DNA from: Gordonibacter pamelaeae
Lineage (GTDB): Bacteria; Actinomycetota; Coriobacteriia; Coriobacteriales; Eggerthellaceae
Length of the DNA: 64,000 nt
NCBI RefSeq assembly: GCF_042665095.1
Contig: NZ_JBHTBV010000003.1
Direction: 5' to 3' (one strand)
A program made the translations under genes and the position numbers. Positions 25,138 to 34,060 of this stretch are shown in pieces (positions within the stretch are counted from its first letter, which is position 1; every line of letters begins with the position of its first letter). The notes under the pieces were generated by a model. That model worked only from the letters and a program-made list of their open reading frames with translations. It was not told the DNA's origin and did not search any database.

Positions 25138-26036
25138 CGGGGAACCGCGCACCCTTCCGGCAGCCCCAGCTCCACGACCAGCACGTTTCCCTCCAGGCGC
25201 GCGGACAGGCGCATTCCCATGGCGGCGGCGAGGCTGGCGGACACGGCGAGGCCGAGGCCGCTCCCGGCCGCGCTGCGAGCGTCGTCGGCGCGGTAGAAGC
25301 GCTCGAACAGGCGCTCGGGATCGAGGGCGGCGGGGTCGGGCACCTCGTTCGCGAACGTCACGCAGGCTCCGCGCTGCCCCACCGCAAGCGGCCCCGAGCC
25401 GTGGCGCAGCGCGTTCGCCACAAGGTTCTCGAAGATGCGCGCGAGGGCCTCGGCGTCGGCGTCCACGGAAAGCGCCTCGTCCTCGAAGTCCACGCGCGGC
25501 TCCCATCCGCGCCGCTCGAACGCGGGGAACTGCCCCACCAGCACGTCGGCCAGCGCCGGCAGCACGGCCACGGGAACGAGGTCGAGCGCGAGGTCGGGGT
25601 CGTTCGCCTGCGCGTAGGCGAACAGCTGGTCCAGGAGCGCGCCCATGTCGTCGAGCCGCGCCTCGGCGGCGGCCAGCCGGCGGTCGCGCCCGGCCTCGTC
25701 GCCCTCGTCCTGCGCGAGGCGCAGGTACCCTTTCGCGCCCATGAGCGGCGTGCGGATGTCGTGCGAGAGGCTGGCCAGGTCGCGCTGGAACTCCTGCTGG
25801 CGGCGCTGGCCGTCCAGCCGCTCCTGCTGCGCAGCGTCCAGCTGGGCGTTCACCGCCTCGGCCAGCTCGGCGAACGCCCGCCCGGGCGCCTCCACCGTCA
25901 TCCGCGCGTTGCTGCGCGCCTCCCGCCCGCGCAAAAACCCTGCCATGCGGCGCAGCTCCCTGCGAAAGAAGAGCGCCGCGATTCCCGCTCCTACGGCGAG
26001 GCATGCGATTCCCACCAGCACATACGTCATCCGCAC
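25134..26036 (-). CDS. Sensor histidine kinase
   Basis: A 300-residue kinase with one N-terminal transmembrane helix (about 5-24), almost no extracellular part, a HAMP-like linker, the phospho-acceptor box LSHDIRTPLMGAKGY, N box ENLVANALRHG and G box GSGLGLAVS. With so little sensor domain it probably senses through its partner ABC exporter or within the membrane. It is the last gene of a leftward operon: response regulator (28759), ABC ATPase, ABC permease, kinase. Confidence 0.88.
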   Translation of the reverse strand: MRMTYVLVGIACLAVGAGIAALFFRRELRRMAGFLRGREARSNARMTVEAPGRAFAELAEAVNAQLDAAQQERLDGQRRQQEFQRDLASLSHDIRTPLMGAKGYLRLAQDEGDEAGRDRRLAAAEARLDDMGALLDQLFAYAQANDPDLALDLVPVAVLPALADVLVGQFPAFERRGWEPRVDFEDEALSVDADAEALARIFENLVANALRHGSGPLAVGQRGACVTFANEVPDPAALDPERLFERFYRADDARSAAGSGLGLAVSASLAAAMGMRLSARLEGNVLVVELGLPEGCAVPR

Positions 26037-26048
26037 GCCCTCCGCATC

Positions 26049-26960
26049 CTACACGTCCCTCCTCCGGCACACCGTGAGCGCGAGCGCCGCGCACGCAACA
26101 GTGATCGCTCCGAACACGATAAGCCCTTGCACCGCTGGCGACAACCCGGCCGCCGCAGACGCGCCCGCTTCGAACAGGCCCGTTCCTCCCGCCGCCAGCC
26201 GCTGCTGCACGGACAGCGGCAGCCACTGCATCGCGTCGCCCACCAGCGGCATGGCCGGCGCGAGCACGGCGGCCGCCGAGAGCAGCATCGACTCGAGGAA
26301 CCCCGTGGGCACGAGAGCTGCGAACACGACGCCGGCCACCTTGCTGCGCGTCGCCCACGCAATGAGCGCGGCGAGGAACGCGTACGACGTCAGCACGAGC
26401 CACGAGAGGCCAGCCCAGCTCCAGTACTCCGCCACCGTCTCCGTGCGCTCGTAGGAGAACCCGAGGACCGCGTACGCCGCATCTGACAAAAGCATGCCCG
26501 CCAACAGGAAAGCCCCGCACAAGGCCGCGATCAGCACGAGCTTCTCCGCGAAGTACGCCCGGCGGTTCCCGCGCCCCGCGAGCACGTTCTTCGCGAACCC
26601 CGTGTCGAAGTCCGACGAGGCAAGCAGCGCTGCCAGCACCGCGACGATCAGCCCGAGGAAGCCCACCATGAACGTGTTGCCGTAGGAGTAGGTGCGGCTG
26701 CCGAGGGTTTTCTCGTTGAGCACCTGCACCTCCTCGGCGTCGAGGCCGGCGTTGTTGGGCGTCGTGATGGTCACGCTCATGCCGCTCTGCGGCGGTTTCT
26801 GCTGCGCCTGCTCGCTCACCATCTGGGCGAACTCGGGCGTGGTGGCGAACCAGACCAGCCCGGCCGCCCCCACCACCACGAGCGCGAGGAAGGACAGGCC
26901 CACCCACAGCATCTTACCGCGCACGAGCCGGTAGACATCGGATCTCAGCAGGTTAAACAT
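26049..26960 (-). CDS. ABC-2 type exporter permease
   Basis: About 303 residues with six hydrophobic helices. After helix 1 there is a soluble loop of about 60 residues (TTPEFAQMVSEQAQQKPPQ...), then a helix pair, as in ABC-2 permeases with large first loops. The start overlaps the end of the ATPase gene by 8 bp; a GTG at 26969 is an alternative. Together with the ATPase it should form an exporter of a peptide, lipid or antibiotic, controlled by the flanking two-component system. Confidence 0.85.
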   Translation of the reverse strand: MFNLLRSDVYRLVRGKMLWVGLSFLALVVVGAAGLVWFATTPEFAQMVSEQAQQKPPQSGMSVTITTPNNAGLDAEEVQVLNEKTLGSRTYSYGNTFMVGFLGLIVAVLAALLASSDFDTGFAKNVLAGRGNRRAYFAEKLVLIAALCGAFLLAGMLLSDAAYAVLGFSYERTETVAEYWSWAGLSWLVLTSYAFLAALIAWATRSKVAGVVFAALVPTGFLESMLLSAAAVLAPAMPLVGDAMQWLPLSVQQRLAAGGTGLFEAGASAAAGLSPAVQGLIVFGAITVACAALALTVCRRRDV

Positions 26961-27918
26961 GGCGCGCACCGCCTTCCTCGCCCGAAACGACGCCCGCGGC
27001 CCCGCGCGCGCCGCCTTCCATGAGCTCGACGAAATAGTCCTCGATGTCCCGGCGCACGGGGTTCAGTTCCAGCACCGTCTGGTCGGCGTCGTGCAGCAGG
27101 CGCGACACGGCCGCCGCGTCGTAGTCGCCGGTCACGGAGAGGGATCCGTCGGGCAGCGCACGAAGCGTCGCCTGGGGAAACGCCTCTTCCATCAGCGCGA
27201 GCGAGCGGGCCGGGTCGACGGTGCGCACCCGCAGGCTGTCGCCGCATTCGGCCTGCACCTGCTCGGAGGTCATCTCGCGCACCATGCGGCCCTCGGCGAT
27301 GACGCCGAAGCGCGTGGCCACGCGGTCGAGCTGGTCCAGCACGTGCGAGCTGATGACCACCGTCACGCCGAGCGTCTGGTTCAGCCGCACGATGAGGTTG
27401 CGCATGGCGCGCGTGCCTTCGGGGTCCAGGCCGTTCAGCGGCTCGTCGAGCAACAGCAGGTCGGGCGAGCCCACGAGCGCGAGCGCGAGGCCCAGCCGCT
27501 GCTTCATGCCGAGCGAGAAGCCCTTGGCCTTCTTCTTGCCCACGCCGTCCAGCCCGACCAGCGCAAGCGTCTCGCGGCAGCGTGCAGGGGCGTCGGCCAC
27601 GCCCATGGCCAGGGCCTTCGCCATGAGGTTCTCGTAGGCGGAGAGGTTGGGCACGAGCCCCGGCGCCTCGATGAGCGCCCCGACGCGCGGCGCGCCCTCC
27701 GGCCGGCCGCACTCGTCGGCGCGGCTGCCGAACAGCTCGATCTCGCCCTCGTCGGGCGTCGCCAGGCCGCAGACCATCTTCATGACGGTGGACTTCCCCG
27801 CGCCGTTCTTACCGACGAACCCGTAGATGTCGCCCTGCGCCACGTGCAGGTCGAGCCGGTCGACCGCGCGCTTACCGCGGTAGGACTTCGTGAGCCCCCG
27901 TGTCTCAACAACGTTCAT
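26953..27918 (-). CDS. ABC exporter ATP-binding protein
   Basis: A 321-residue ATPase with Walker A GKNGAGKST, signature FSLGMKQRLGLALAL, Walker B LLLLDEPLNGLDP and a switch His (ISSHVLDQL). A C-terminal extension after about residue 225 (DYDAAAVSRLLHDADQTVLELNPVRRDIEDYF) is typical of exporters of the BcrA/antibiotic-resistance group. It is followed directly by the permease gene and preceded by the response regulator after a gap of about 110 bp. Confidence 0.93.
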   Translation of the reverse strand: MNVVETRGLTKSYRGKRAVDRLDLHVAQGDIYGFVGKNGAGKSTVMKMVCGLATPDEGEIELFGSRADECGRPEGAPRVGALIEAPGLVPNLSAYENLMAKALAMGVADAPARCRETLALVGLDGVGKKKAKGFSLGMKQRLGLALALVGSPDLLLLDEPLNGLDPEGTRAMRNLIVRLNQTLGVTVVISSHVLDQLDRVATRFGVIAEGRMVREMTSEQVQAECGDSLRVRTVDPARSLALMEEAFPQATLRALPDGSLSVTGDYDAAAVSRLLHDADQTVLELNPVRRDIEDYFVELMEGGARGAAGVVSGEEGGARHV

Positions 27919-28027
27919 GAACGCCCCTTTCCGTTTGCCTTCTCGTCGTGTTTCCAGCTTACGGAAGAGGGTTTCAGGAAGGATGAACCAACCTTTAAGA
28001 AAGCTTGAAGAAGCGGGGCGGCCGGGC

Positions 28028-28759
28028 TCATGCGCCCTCGTCGACCGCCAGCTTGAATCCGAGGCCCCAGACGGTTTGGACGTAGCCGTCGGTGCCGGTG
28101 GGCTTGAGCTTGGCGCGGATGTTGGACACGTGCACGCTCACGGTGCTGTCCTCGGCGGCGTAGGGCTCGCCCCAGGCCAGCTCGAACAGCTCCTGCTTCG
28201 TGTAGACCTTCCTCGGATGCGCGGCCAGAAGCTCCACGATGTTGAACTCGGTGCGCGTGAGCGGCACCTCCGCGCCGTCCACCGTCAGCGTGCGCGCGGC
28301 GCGGTCGATGGCCCATGCGCCCACGCACAGCACGTCGCCGCCCGGCTGCGACGCGAGGGCGCGGCCGCGGTGGCGCAGCTGCACCTCGATGCGCGCGAGC
28401 AGCTCGTCCAGGTCGAAGGGCTTGGCCAGGTAGTCGTCGGCCCCGAGCTTCAGAAGGTTCACCTTGTCGGTGGCGCTCGTGCGGGCCGAGGTCACCACGA
28501 TGGGCGTATGGGCGTCGGCGGTGCGGATGAGCCGCACGATGTCCTCGCCGGGAAGACCCGGCAGCATGAGGTCGCACACCACCACGTCGAACCGCTCGCC
28601 GCGCGCGGCCGCCGCCTCCAACACGAGCCGCGCCTCCGTGCCCGAGAACGCCTGCGTGCACACGTACCCCGCATTCCCCAGGCAGTCGGCCACGATCCCG
28701 CCGATGTGGGCGTCGTCCTCCACGATGAGCACGGTCACGCCGGTCGTTGCATCCGTCAC
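28028..28759 (-). CDS. OmpR/PhoB family response regulator
   Basis: A 243-residue regulator. Receiver domain: VLIVEDDAHIG acidic pocket, phospho-acceptor Asp in VVVCDLMLPG, VTSAR, and Lys in YLAKPFD. Winged-helix domain: LTRTEFNIVELLAAHPRKVYTKQEL and STVSVHVSNIRAKLKP...VWGLGFKL. The GTG at 28759 follows AAAAAGGAGGGG. It heads the operon RR - ABC ATPase - permease - histidine kinase, which resembles antimicrobial-peptide detoxification modules. Confidence 0.93.
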   Translation of the reverse strand: MTDATTGVTVLIVEDDAHIGGIVADCLGNAGYVCTQAFSGTEARLVLEAAAARGERFDVVVCDLMLPGLPGEDIVRLIRTADAHTPIVVTSARTSATDKVNLLKLGADDYLAKPFDLDELLARIEVQLRHRGRALASQPGGDVLCVGAWAIDRAARTLTVDGAEVPLTRTEFNIVELLAAHPRKVYTKQELFELAWGEPYAAEDSTVSVHVSNIRAKLKPTGTDGYVQTVWGLGFKLAVDEGA

Positions 28760-28800
28760 GCTCGCCCCTCCTTTTTTCATTCGCCTTCGCGCCCCGTCTT

Positions 28801-30162
28801 TCACAGGCAGAATCCCATGTACAACGGCAAGTATGCACGATCGCCGTCGACTTTGAGCTGCTTGGGATGCAGAACGTACTGGGTCCCGACGCGCTTGCCG
28901 AACTTCTCCTTGAACCGATCAAGCGATTTCGTGCCGTATTGCCGAGGCGACTTCACCTCCACAGGACAGACGCGAGGCTTCATGGCGGCATCGGCGTACG
29001 GGCGCACGATGAGGAAGTCGACCTCCATCCGCTCTTCGCCCTCCCTCTTTCCAGACTGTGAATAGAAGAACAGACGATGCCCGTTCGCGTGGATCATCTG
29101 GGCCACGACGTTCTCCGTGAGCATTCCCTCGTTCAACCCTATCTCGCCGCGAAGCACGGCGCGGTACACGCTTTCATCCGTATGCGCGTTGTCGGCGAAA
29201 GCAAGCGAGACGAGCAGACCCGTGTCGGCCAGGTAGCACTTCAAAGAAGACTGCGTCATGTTGAGCGAGAGGCCCACGCCCGGATCCGAGCAGGCGAAGC
29301 AGATGTTGGCAATACGAGCGTCGGCCAGCCAAAAGAAGGCCTCCTCGTAGCTTCTCATGCGTGCATTCTTGCTAATGGAGCTCAAAGTGAACTTCTTCTC
29401 ATGCTTCGACAGCTGGCCGGGAATGCCGTCCAGCACCGAAACCACCTTGAATTCGTAGCCGCGGGCAAACCGCGCGACGTCGTTGCGATACAGGCTGAGG
29501 ATCTGACGCTTCGCCGTATCAACCGGCTCGAACCTGCGCTGCGCCACATAGATGCTCACCGGACCGGGCATGCCGCCCACCAGGATATACTCTCTCAAAA
29601 GTCCCATGGCCCGACGGTGCAGCCCGTCGGGCAAGGGCTTCAGGCTGTCGAACTGCCTGCGGATGAGGGTCACCAGCTTCTCCTCGCCCATCCCCCAAAG
29701 GAATTCCTCGAAATCCAGCGGATTGAGCTCGAAGGATTCCTCCTCCGACGGAACCACGATGCCGTCCACGTTCTGCTTGATGGACAGGAGCGACCCGGTT
29801 TCGATATAGTCGTAACGGCCGTCGGCCACCAAGTACTTGAGCAGACCGCGAGCAGTCGGGAACATCTGGACCTCGTCGAAGACGATGAGCGTATCCCGTT
29901 CATGGAGGTCGACCCCGTAGTAGGTGGACAGGTAGAGGAACAGCGTGTCGAAATCGGTGCGGTAGTCTTCGAAGTATTGCCTCACCTCGGCGGGCGCTTG
30001 GAAGAAATCCACGATAAGGCAGGAAGCGTACTCGTTGCGCCCAAATTCCTCCACGAGCGTGCTTTTGCCCACACGGCGAGCCCCTTCGATAAGCAGCGCA
30101 GTCTTTCCATTGCGGTTTTTCTTCCATTCGAGAAGCCGGTCGTACGCCTTTCGCTTCAGCAT
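28801..30162 (-). CDS. DUF4143 AAA ATPase
   Basis: A 453-residue protein with P-loop GARRVGKST near residue 27, Walker B LIVFDEVQMF, sensor-like YIETGSLLSI, and the C-terminal DUF4143 domain containing EGMLTENVVAQMI, FYSQSGKREGEERMEVDFLI and CPVEVKSPRQYG. The last part resembles a PD-(D/E)xK nuclease fold with conserved D-F-L and E-V-K. Such ATPases are common, dispersed, often paralogous genes of unknown function, sometimes likened to transposition or defence ATPases. A pair of identical 21-bp direct repeats lies immediately upstream. Its 3' end lies 41 bp upstream of the response regulator start. Confidence 0.85.
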   Translation of the reverse strand: MLKRKAYDRLLEWKKNRNGKTALLIEGARRVGKSTLVEEFGRNEYASCLIVDFFQAPAEVRQYFEDYRTDFDTLFLYLSTYYGVDLHERDTLIVFDEVQMFPTARGLLKYLVADGRYDYIETGSLLSIKQNVDGIVVPSEEESFELNPLDFEEFLWGMGEEKLVTLIRRQFDSLKPLPDGLHRRAMGLLREYILVGGMPGPVSIYVAQRRFEPVDTAKRQILSLYRNDVARFARGYEFKVVSVLDGIPGQLSKHEKKFTLSSISKNARMRSYEEAFFWLADARIANICFACSDPGVGLSLNMTQSSLKCYLADTGLLVSLAFADNAHTDESVYRAVLRGEIGLNEGMLTENVVAQMIHANGHRLFFYSQSGKREGEERMEVDFLIVRPYADAAMKPRVCPVEVKSPRQYGTKSLDRFKEKFGKRVGTQYVLHPKQLKVDGDRAYLPLYMGFCL

Positions 30163-30173
30163 GGCTCTACTCC

Positions 30174-30227
30174 TTGCACGATGCGCAAAACTTTTTATAC
30201 AGATTATTGCACGATGCGCAAAACTTT
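30174..30227. repeat. Paired 21-bp direct repeats at the DUF4143 promoter
   Basis: TTGCACGATGCGCAAAACTTT occurs at 30174-30194 and 30207-30227, 33 bp apart. Each contains an imperfect dyad TTGCACGATGCGCAA. A TATAAA box on the minus strand lies between the copies. Likely operator or autoregulatory site. Confidence 0.7.
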
Positions 30228-30268
30228 ACAACGCTTTTGCGACACGAAAGCCTGGAGGCGCGCACCGA

Positions 30269-30631
30269 TCAATCTTTACGGACAACTTTTCTCCCCGCTT
30301 CCGCGCCCATCTCCTCAAGCACGCTCCCGCCCCATTCGCACATGGCGTTCAGCACCGGCGTGAAGCTGCGGCCGCGCTCGGTGAGCGAGTACTCCGTCTT
30401 GGGCGGCACCTGGTGGTACAGCTCGCGGTGCAGCATGCCGTCGGCCTCCAGCTCGCGCAGCTGCTGGGTGAGCATCTTAGGCGTTGCCTGGGGCATGAGC
30501 CGCTGCAGCTCGCCGAAGCGCAGCACGCCGTGCTTGCTCAAGTGCCAGAGGATGAGCACCTTGTGCTTGCCGCCCACGATGTCGATGGTGGCCTCGACGG
30601 GGCAATGGTAGGCATCCGGGCAGGTTTTCAT
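30269..30631 (-). CDS. HxlR family transcriptional regulator
   Basis: A 120-residue winged-helix regulator with the family pattern: Cys near the start (CPDAYHCPVEATIDIVGGKHKVLILWHL), FGELQRLMPQATPKMLTQQLRELEADGML, and wing VPPKTEYSLTERGRSF. The ATG at 30631 has AAGGGAG. It is divergent from a nitroreductase gene, the usual arrangement for HxlR proteins that sense electrophiles or quinones and control a detoxifying reductase. The direct repeat TTCGGTAG (30683-30690 and 30720-30727) in the shared intergenic region is a candidate binding site. Confidence 0.92.
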   Translation of the reverse strand: MKTCPDAYHCPVEATIDIVGGKHKVLILWHLSKHGVLRFGELQRLMPQATPKMLTQQLRELEADGMLHRELYHQVPPKTEYSLTERGRSFTPVLNAMCEWGGSVLEEMGAEAGRKVVRKD

Positions 30632-30779
30632 GGCAGCGCTCCCTTCACGATGGACCTTTGGTGGGAGGCCCATGCTTTCCTTTTCGGTAGTATATTCCAA
30701 AATAGTGCCTACTTGCTTGTTCGGTAGCGACTTCTATCATGGAAGGCGAAACGAACCCGCACGAGAGAAGGAGCACCCC

Positions 30780-31292
30780 ATGTCGTTCACGAACCTCGCC
30801 AAGAAGCGTTGCTCGATCCGCGCCTACGAGCCCCGCCCGGTGGAGCCGGAGAAGATCGCCGCCATCGTGGAGGCCGCACACGTTGCCCCGAGCGCCGCGA
30901 ACCGCCAGCCCGTGCGCCTCATCCAGGTGGAAAGCGCGGAAGGGCTCGCAAAGCTCGGGAAGTCCGCCAACCTGTACGGCGCGCCGCTCGCATTCGTCGT
31001 GTGCGCCGATGCCGAACGCGCTTGGAAGCGCTCCTTCGACGGGATGGCCTCCACCGACATCGACGCCTCCATCGCGTGCGACCACATGATGCTCGCCGCA
31101 GCCGACCAGGGTCTCGGCAGCGTGTGGATCTGCGCCTTCGACCCTACCGGCGTGCGTGCGGCGTTCGACCTGCCCGCCTCGCTCGTGCCGGTGAACATCC
31201 TGGCCGTGGGCCATGCCGAGGGCGAATGGAAGAGCCCTGAGCGCCACGCGGCCGAGCGCATCCCGATAAGCGAGCTGGTCACGAAGGCGTAA
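30780..31292 (+). CDS. Nitroreductase family flavoprotein
   Basis: A 170-residue FMN-dependent oxidoreductase: KKRCSIRAYEPRPVE, VAPSAANRQPVRLIQV (FMN contacts), ACDHMMLAAADQGLGSVWICAFDP, and NILAVGHAEGEWKSPERH. Short members of the family act on nitroaromatics, quinones or enones using NAD(P)H; the physiological substrate is unknown. The ATG is preceded by GAGAGAAGGAG. It is probably induced through the divergent HxlR regulator. Confidence 0.92.
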   Translation: MSFTNLAKKRCSIRAYEPRPVEPEKIAAIVEAAHVAPSAANRQPVRLIQVESAEGLAKLGKSANLYGAPLAFVVCADAERAWKRSFDGMASTDIDASIACDHMMLAAADQGLGSVWICAFDPTGVRAAFDLPASLVPVNILAVGHAEGEWKSPERHAAERIPISELVTKA

Positions 31293-31329
31293 GCGCCGCG
31301 CGAGCCGCACGCCGTTTCGCCAAGTCCAG

Positions 31330-32700
31330 CTACTTGCCCCGCTCCACCCCGTGCGAGCGCGTCCAATGGCGCAGGTAGGCGCCGCCAATGAGCGCGGGAA
31401 TCACGGGCGAGGCGGCTTGCGCGACGAAGATGCCCACGTAGCCGAAGCCGAGCGCGCCGGAGAGCAGGAACGCCAGGCCGAAACGCACGGCGAACGCGTC
31501 GATGAGCGAGTTCGCCAGCACGAGGCGCGGCGAGCCGGCCCCGAGCGCGAACGAGTCGAAGCTGTACATGGCCGCGTAGAACAGGCCGTTCACGCTGCAC
31601 GTGATACGCAGGTAGAGCACGGCGATGTCGAACGACGTGCCCTGCGCGAGGCCGTAGAGCCCCACGATGGCCGGCGCGAGCAGCTGGATGAGCACCTGGA
31701 TGCCCAGCGTCACGCCGATATTGAGGCGCGCCCCCAACCGCGCGACGTCGCGGGCGCGCGCGAGCTCGCCGGCTCCGGCGCACTGGGCGGCCGCCGTGGT
31801 GATGGCCTGCCCGATGGCCCAGCAGGGCAGCCCCGCGATGGTGCTTATCTGCAGCCCCACGCCCGCCGCGGCGGCAACGTCCACGCCGTAACGGTTGAGC
31901 ATGCCCGTGACCAGCGCGTACGACAGGTTCACCACCGCCATCTGCACGGCGGAGGGCAGCCCGACCGAAAGCACCGCGCGCACGTGCGCCCCCAGGCCGG
32001 CCGCGAGCACGCCGCTTCCGAGCACGCGACCCGCCGCGAAGCGCCGCCGCACCAGGGCGAGCGCGAGCAGCGCCGAGAGCCCCTGCGCCGCCACGGTGGC
32101 AACCGCCGCGCCCGGCACTCCCAGGCCGGCCGGGCCCACGAGCACCAGGTCGAGCGCCACGTTCACGAACGTCGCGGCCCCCACCAGCACCAGCGGCGTC
32201 CACGCGTCGCCCTGCGCCTTGAGGAACGCGGCCGCGGCGTTCATGAGGAACGGGCCTGCCGCGCCGCAGCAGAGCACGGCCGTGTAGGCAACCGCCCCGT
32301 CGAGCGCCGCCTCCGGCACCGCGTTCGCCGTGAACGCGGGCCGCGCGAGCAGCGTGCCGGCAACCGCGATGCCGGCCGCCGCCAGCAACGCCACCAGGAG
32401 CGTGGCCGCGTAGGCCCGTCGCTGCGCGCCCACGTCGCCCGCGCCCACCGCGCGCGCCACCACCACGCCGCCTCCGGCCGAAAGGCCGATGACGAACGCG
32501 TTCACCAGGAAGACGGCGTTCACCGCGTTGCTCATGGACACGAGCCCCACGTCGCCCACCACCTGGCCGACCACCGCCATGTCGACGGCCTGGTACACGT
32601 ACTGCAAGATGTTCACCGCCATGAGCGGCAGGGCGAACGAGAGCAGCTGCCGGAACAGCGGCCCCTCGGAGAAGGAAACGGTCGATGCAGAAGAAGCCAT
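31330..32700 (-). CDS. MATE family multidrug/metabolite efflux transporter
   Basis: A 456-residue twelve-helix transporter with MATE hallmarks: GPLFRQLLSFALPLMAVNILQYVYQAVDMAVVGQVVG, NAVNAVFLVNAFVIGLSAGGGVVVARAVGAGD, and the second-half repeat GLPSAVQMAVVNLSYALVTGMLNRYGVDVAAAAGVG. Such pumps use Na+ or H+ gradients to expel cationic compounds. The start at 32700 follows GAGGTGAACCT. A leader of about 290 nt containing a strong intrinsic terminator lies between a promoter and the gene, so expression is probably set by attenuation. Confidence 0.9.
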   Translation of the reverse strand: MASSASTVSFSEGPLFRQLLSFALPLMAVNILQYVYQAVDMAVVGQVVGDVGLVSMSNAVNAVFLVNAFVIGLSAGGGVVVARAVGAGDVGAQRRAYAATLLVALLAAAGIAVAGTLLARPAFTANAVPEAALDGAVAYTAVLCCGAAGPFLMNAAAAFLKAQGDAWTPLVLVGAATFVNVALDLVLVGPAGLGVPGAAVATVAAQGLSALLALALVRRRFAAGRVLGSGVLAAGLGAHVRAVLSVGLPSAVQMAVVNLSYALVTGMLNRYGVDVAAAAGVGLQISTIAGLPCWAIGQAITTAAAQCAGAGELARARDVARLGARLNIGVTLGIQVLIQLLAPAIVGLYGLAQGTSFDIAVLYLRITCSVNGLFYAAMYSFDSFALGAGSPRLVLANSLIDAFAVRFGLAFLLSGALGFGYVGIFVAQAASPVIPALIGGAYLRHWTRSHGVERGK

Positions 32701-32997
32701 AGGTTCACCTCGGAGAATCGGGATGCGGAAACGGAAGGAGGCAGGGGATCGCGGCGGCCGCAGCCGCGCGATGCGCCCAGCGCATGAAAAAGCGCCGCGG
32801 ACGAAGTCATCCGCGGCGCTCGAGGTTCCCGGCATCCCGGCATCGACGACAAGGCGTGCCCTTAGGCGGCGCGCCTTCCGATGCCGATGGTCCTGTCCAT
32901 CCCTGCTCCGTGCGATGCTTCATCGGCGATCACGCACAGAGCGGCAGCTCTGCAAAGTATCATTGGTTCCCCCAACGAGGTGGTTGCAACGCCGGCC
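32701..32997 (-). ncRNA. Structured leader RNA of MATE gene, candidate riboswitch of unrecognised class
   Basis: From the inferred start near 32991 the minus-strand transcript can fold nested helices, including CGGCATCG / CGATGCCG enclosing AAGGCG / CGCCTT, before reaching the terminator at 32787-32820. The upstream part has the unpaired-looking GGGGGAACCAATGATAC. I could not match it to TPP, FMN, cobalamin, SAM, glycine, guanidine or cyclic-dinucleotide consensus. An aptamer-plus-expression-platform layout is inferred from position. Confidence 0.45.
32787..32820 (-). terminator. Intrinsic terminator inside the MATE leader
   Basis: Perfect 11-bp stem AGCGCCGCGGA / TCCGCGGCGCT (32791-32801 and 32810-32820), 8-base loop, followed on the minus strand by a T-run. 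It lies about 90 bp before the MATE start. Confidence 0.85.
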
Positions 32998-33026
32998 AGC
33001 ATACCGCGCCGGGCCGGGCGCGTCAA
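32998..33026 (-). promoter_or_regulatory. Promoter of the MATE transcript
   Basis: On the minus strand TTGACG (33021-33026), exactly 17 bp, then TATGCT (32998-33003). The nearest downstream gene is the MATE transporter, about 300 bp away. Confidence 0.55.
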
Positions 33027-33130
33027 TCCAGCTAGAAACTTTGATCATCTACACGCGTTTCGTATGCGCAATGTTCTCACCGGCCGCGTTGTTAGAGCGT
33101 CTTACATCGCCACCTCAGAAGCCACGCTAG

Positions 33131-34060
33131 TTATGAAGCATTGCCAAAAGCTCTGACCGCCTGCTTGATCCCAGGAAACATATCACGACCCTCAATGAAT
33201 TCTGCTGCTCCGATCTGCCCGAGGATGACGGCAACAAGGCTCTTATCGCCAGTCTTTCTAAGTTTGTCGTAGTTCTCGAGCACCCGCTTCCGGAGGTCGT
33301 TCGGAGCGACGAGGAGCAGCTGTCTTGAAATCGCCGCACCCGTCGTCAACTTACACGTACCTTTCGGATAATACCTGGTTTTAGACATTTTGGACTTGTG
33401 CCCGTACTTGCGCAGAACCGCATCCACTTCACTTGCGAGCTTATCGGGAGAAAACGGCTCTCCGCTCGAGAAAGTCATGTCGTCAACATACAGGGTAAAG
33501 ATGCAACCGTGGCTTTTCGCCACCTGATTTATTTCGGCAAACATGCTTTCATATGCAAAGTAAGCAACGATCTGGCTGGTCGGAGCGCCGGTCGGGATAG
33601 ACTGCCGGTACGTGGACAGGTCGGTTAAGGCCTTCGCCACGTCACCGGGCTGCCGCAGCTTCCTCTTGAAGAACTGGTAAACCCGCTCTCTCTCGCACTT
33701 GTCGTAGAAGCTCTCTATGTCCATGGTGACCATGTAGGCGTTGGACCTATGGAACACGGCATTGTCCTTGTGGCATTTGCCGGGCGTGGCCGACATCACC
33801 CAGTCGGGCTTCTCCACCGCGCTCAGAAGCCACAGCACGCGCTTCTGTACCAGTTTAAGCCTCTTGTTGGGCTCTGAGACCTGACGAAAGCTCCCGCTTT
33901 TCTTCGGGATTTGAAAGTCACGGTAGGTGACACCCCTCATTACGCCTTTGAGTTCGCCCGACTGCAGGAGCAGCTTTTCCTCGAGCCTTCTCTTAGTGGT
34001 TAGGTTGTAAAGCGCGCATTGTTCAATGGCGTACTTTTTTCGATTAGCGCCCATTGGCAT
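33131..34060 (-). CDS. Retron-type reverse transcriptase
   Basis: A 309-residue RT. Block order: FQIPKKSGSFRQVSEPNKRLK, the retron NAxxH motif NAVFH (100-104), VTMDIESFYD with catalytic Asp114, SIPTGAPTSQIVAY, catalytic YVDD (191-194) in TLYVDDMTFSS, and the retron-like xTG motif (TTG 239-241). It lacks the maturase and HNH domains of group II intron RTs, and NAxxH plus xTG favour a retron. It overlaps the upstream XRE gene by 17 bp and is probably expressed with it and a 57-residue peptide gene from one promoter. A structured, non-coding leader at 34592-34820 is the candidate msr-msd RNA. It would synthesise msDNA in a tripartite defence system. Confidence 0.82.
   Translation of the reverse strand: MPMGANRKKYAIEQCALYNLTTKRRLEEKLLLQSGELKGVMRGVTYRDFQIPKKSGSFRQVSEPNKRLKLVQKRVLWLLSAVEKPDWVMSATPGKCHKDNAVFHRSNAYMVTMDIESFYDKCERERVYQFFKRKLRQPGDVAKALTDLSTYRQSIPTGAPTSQIVAYFAYESMFAEINQVAKSHGCIFTLYVDDMTFSSGEPFSPDKLASEVDAVLRKYGHKSKMSKTRYYPKGTCKLTTGAAISRQLLLVAPNDLRKRVLENYDKLRKTGDKSLVAVILGQIGAAEFIEGRDMFPGIKQAVRAFGNAS

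Noticed and set aside
33131..34060. RT as a group II intron maturase
   Set aside because: No maturase (X) or HNH domain, short length, and retron NAxxH and xTG motifs present.
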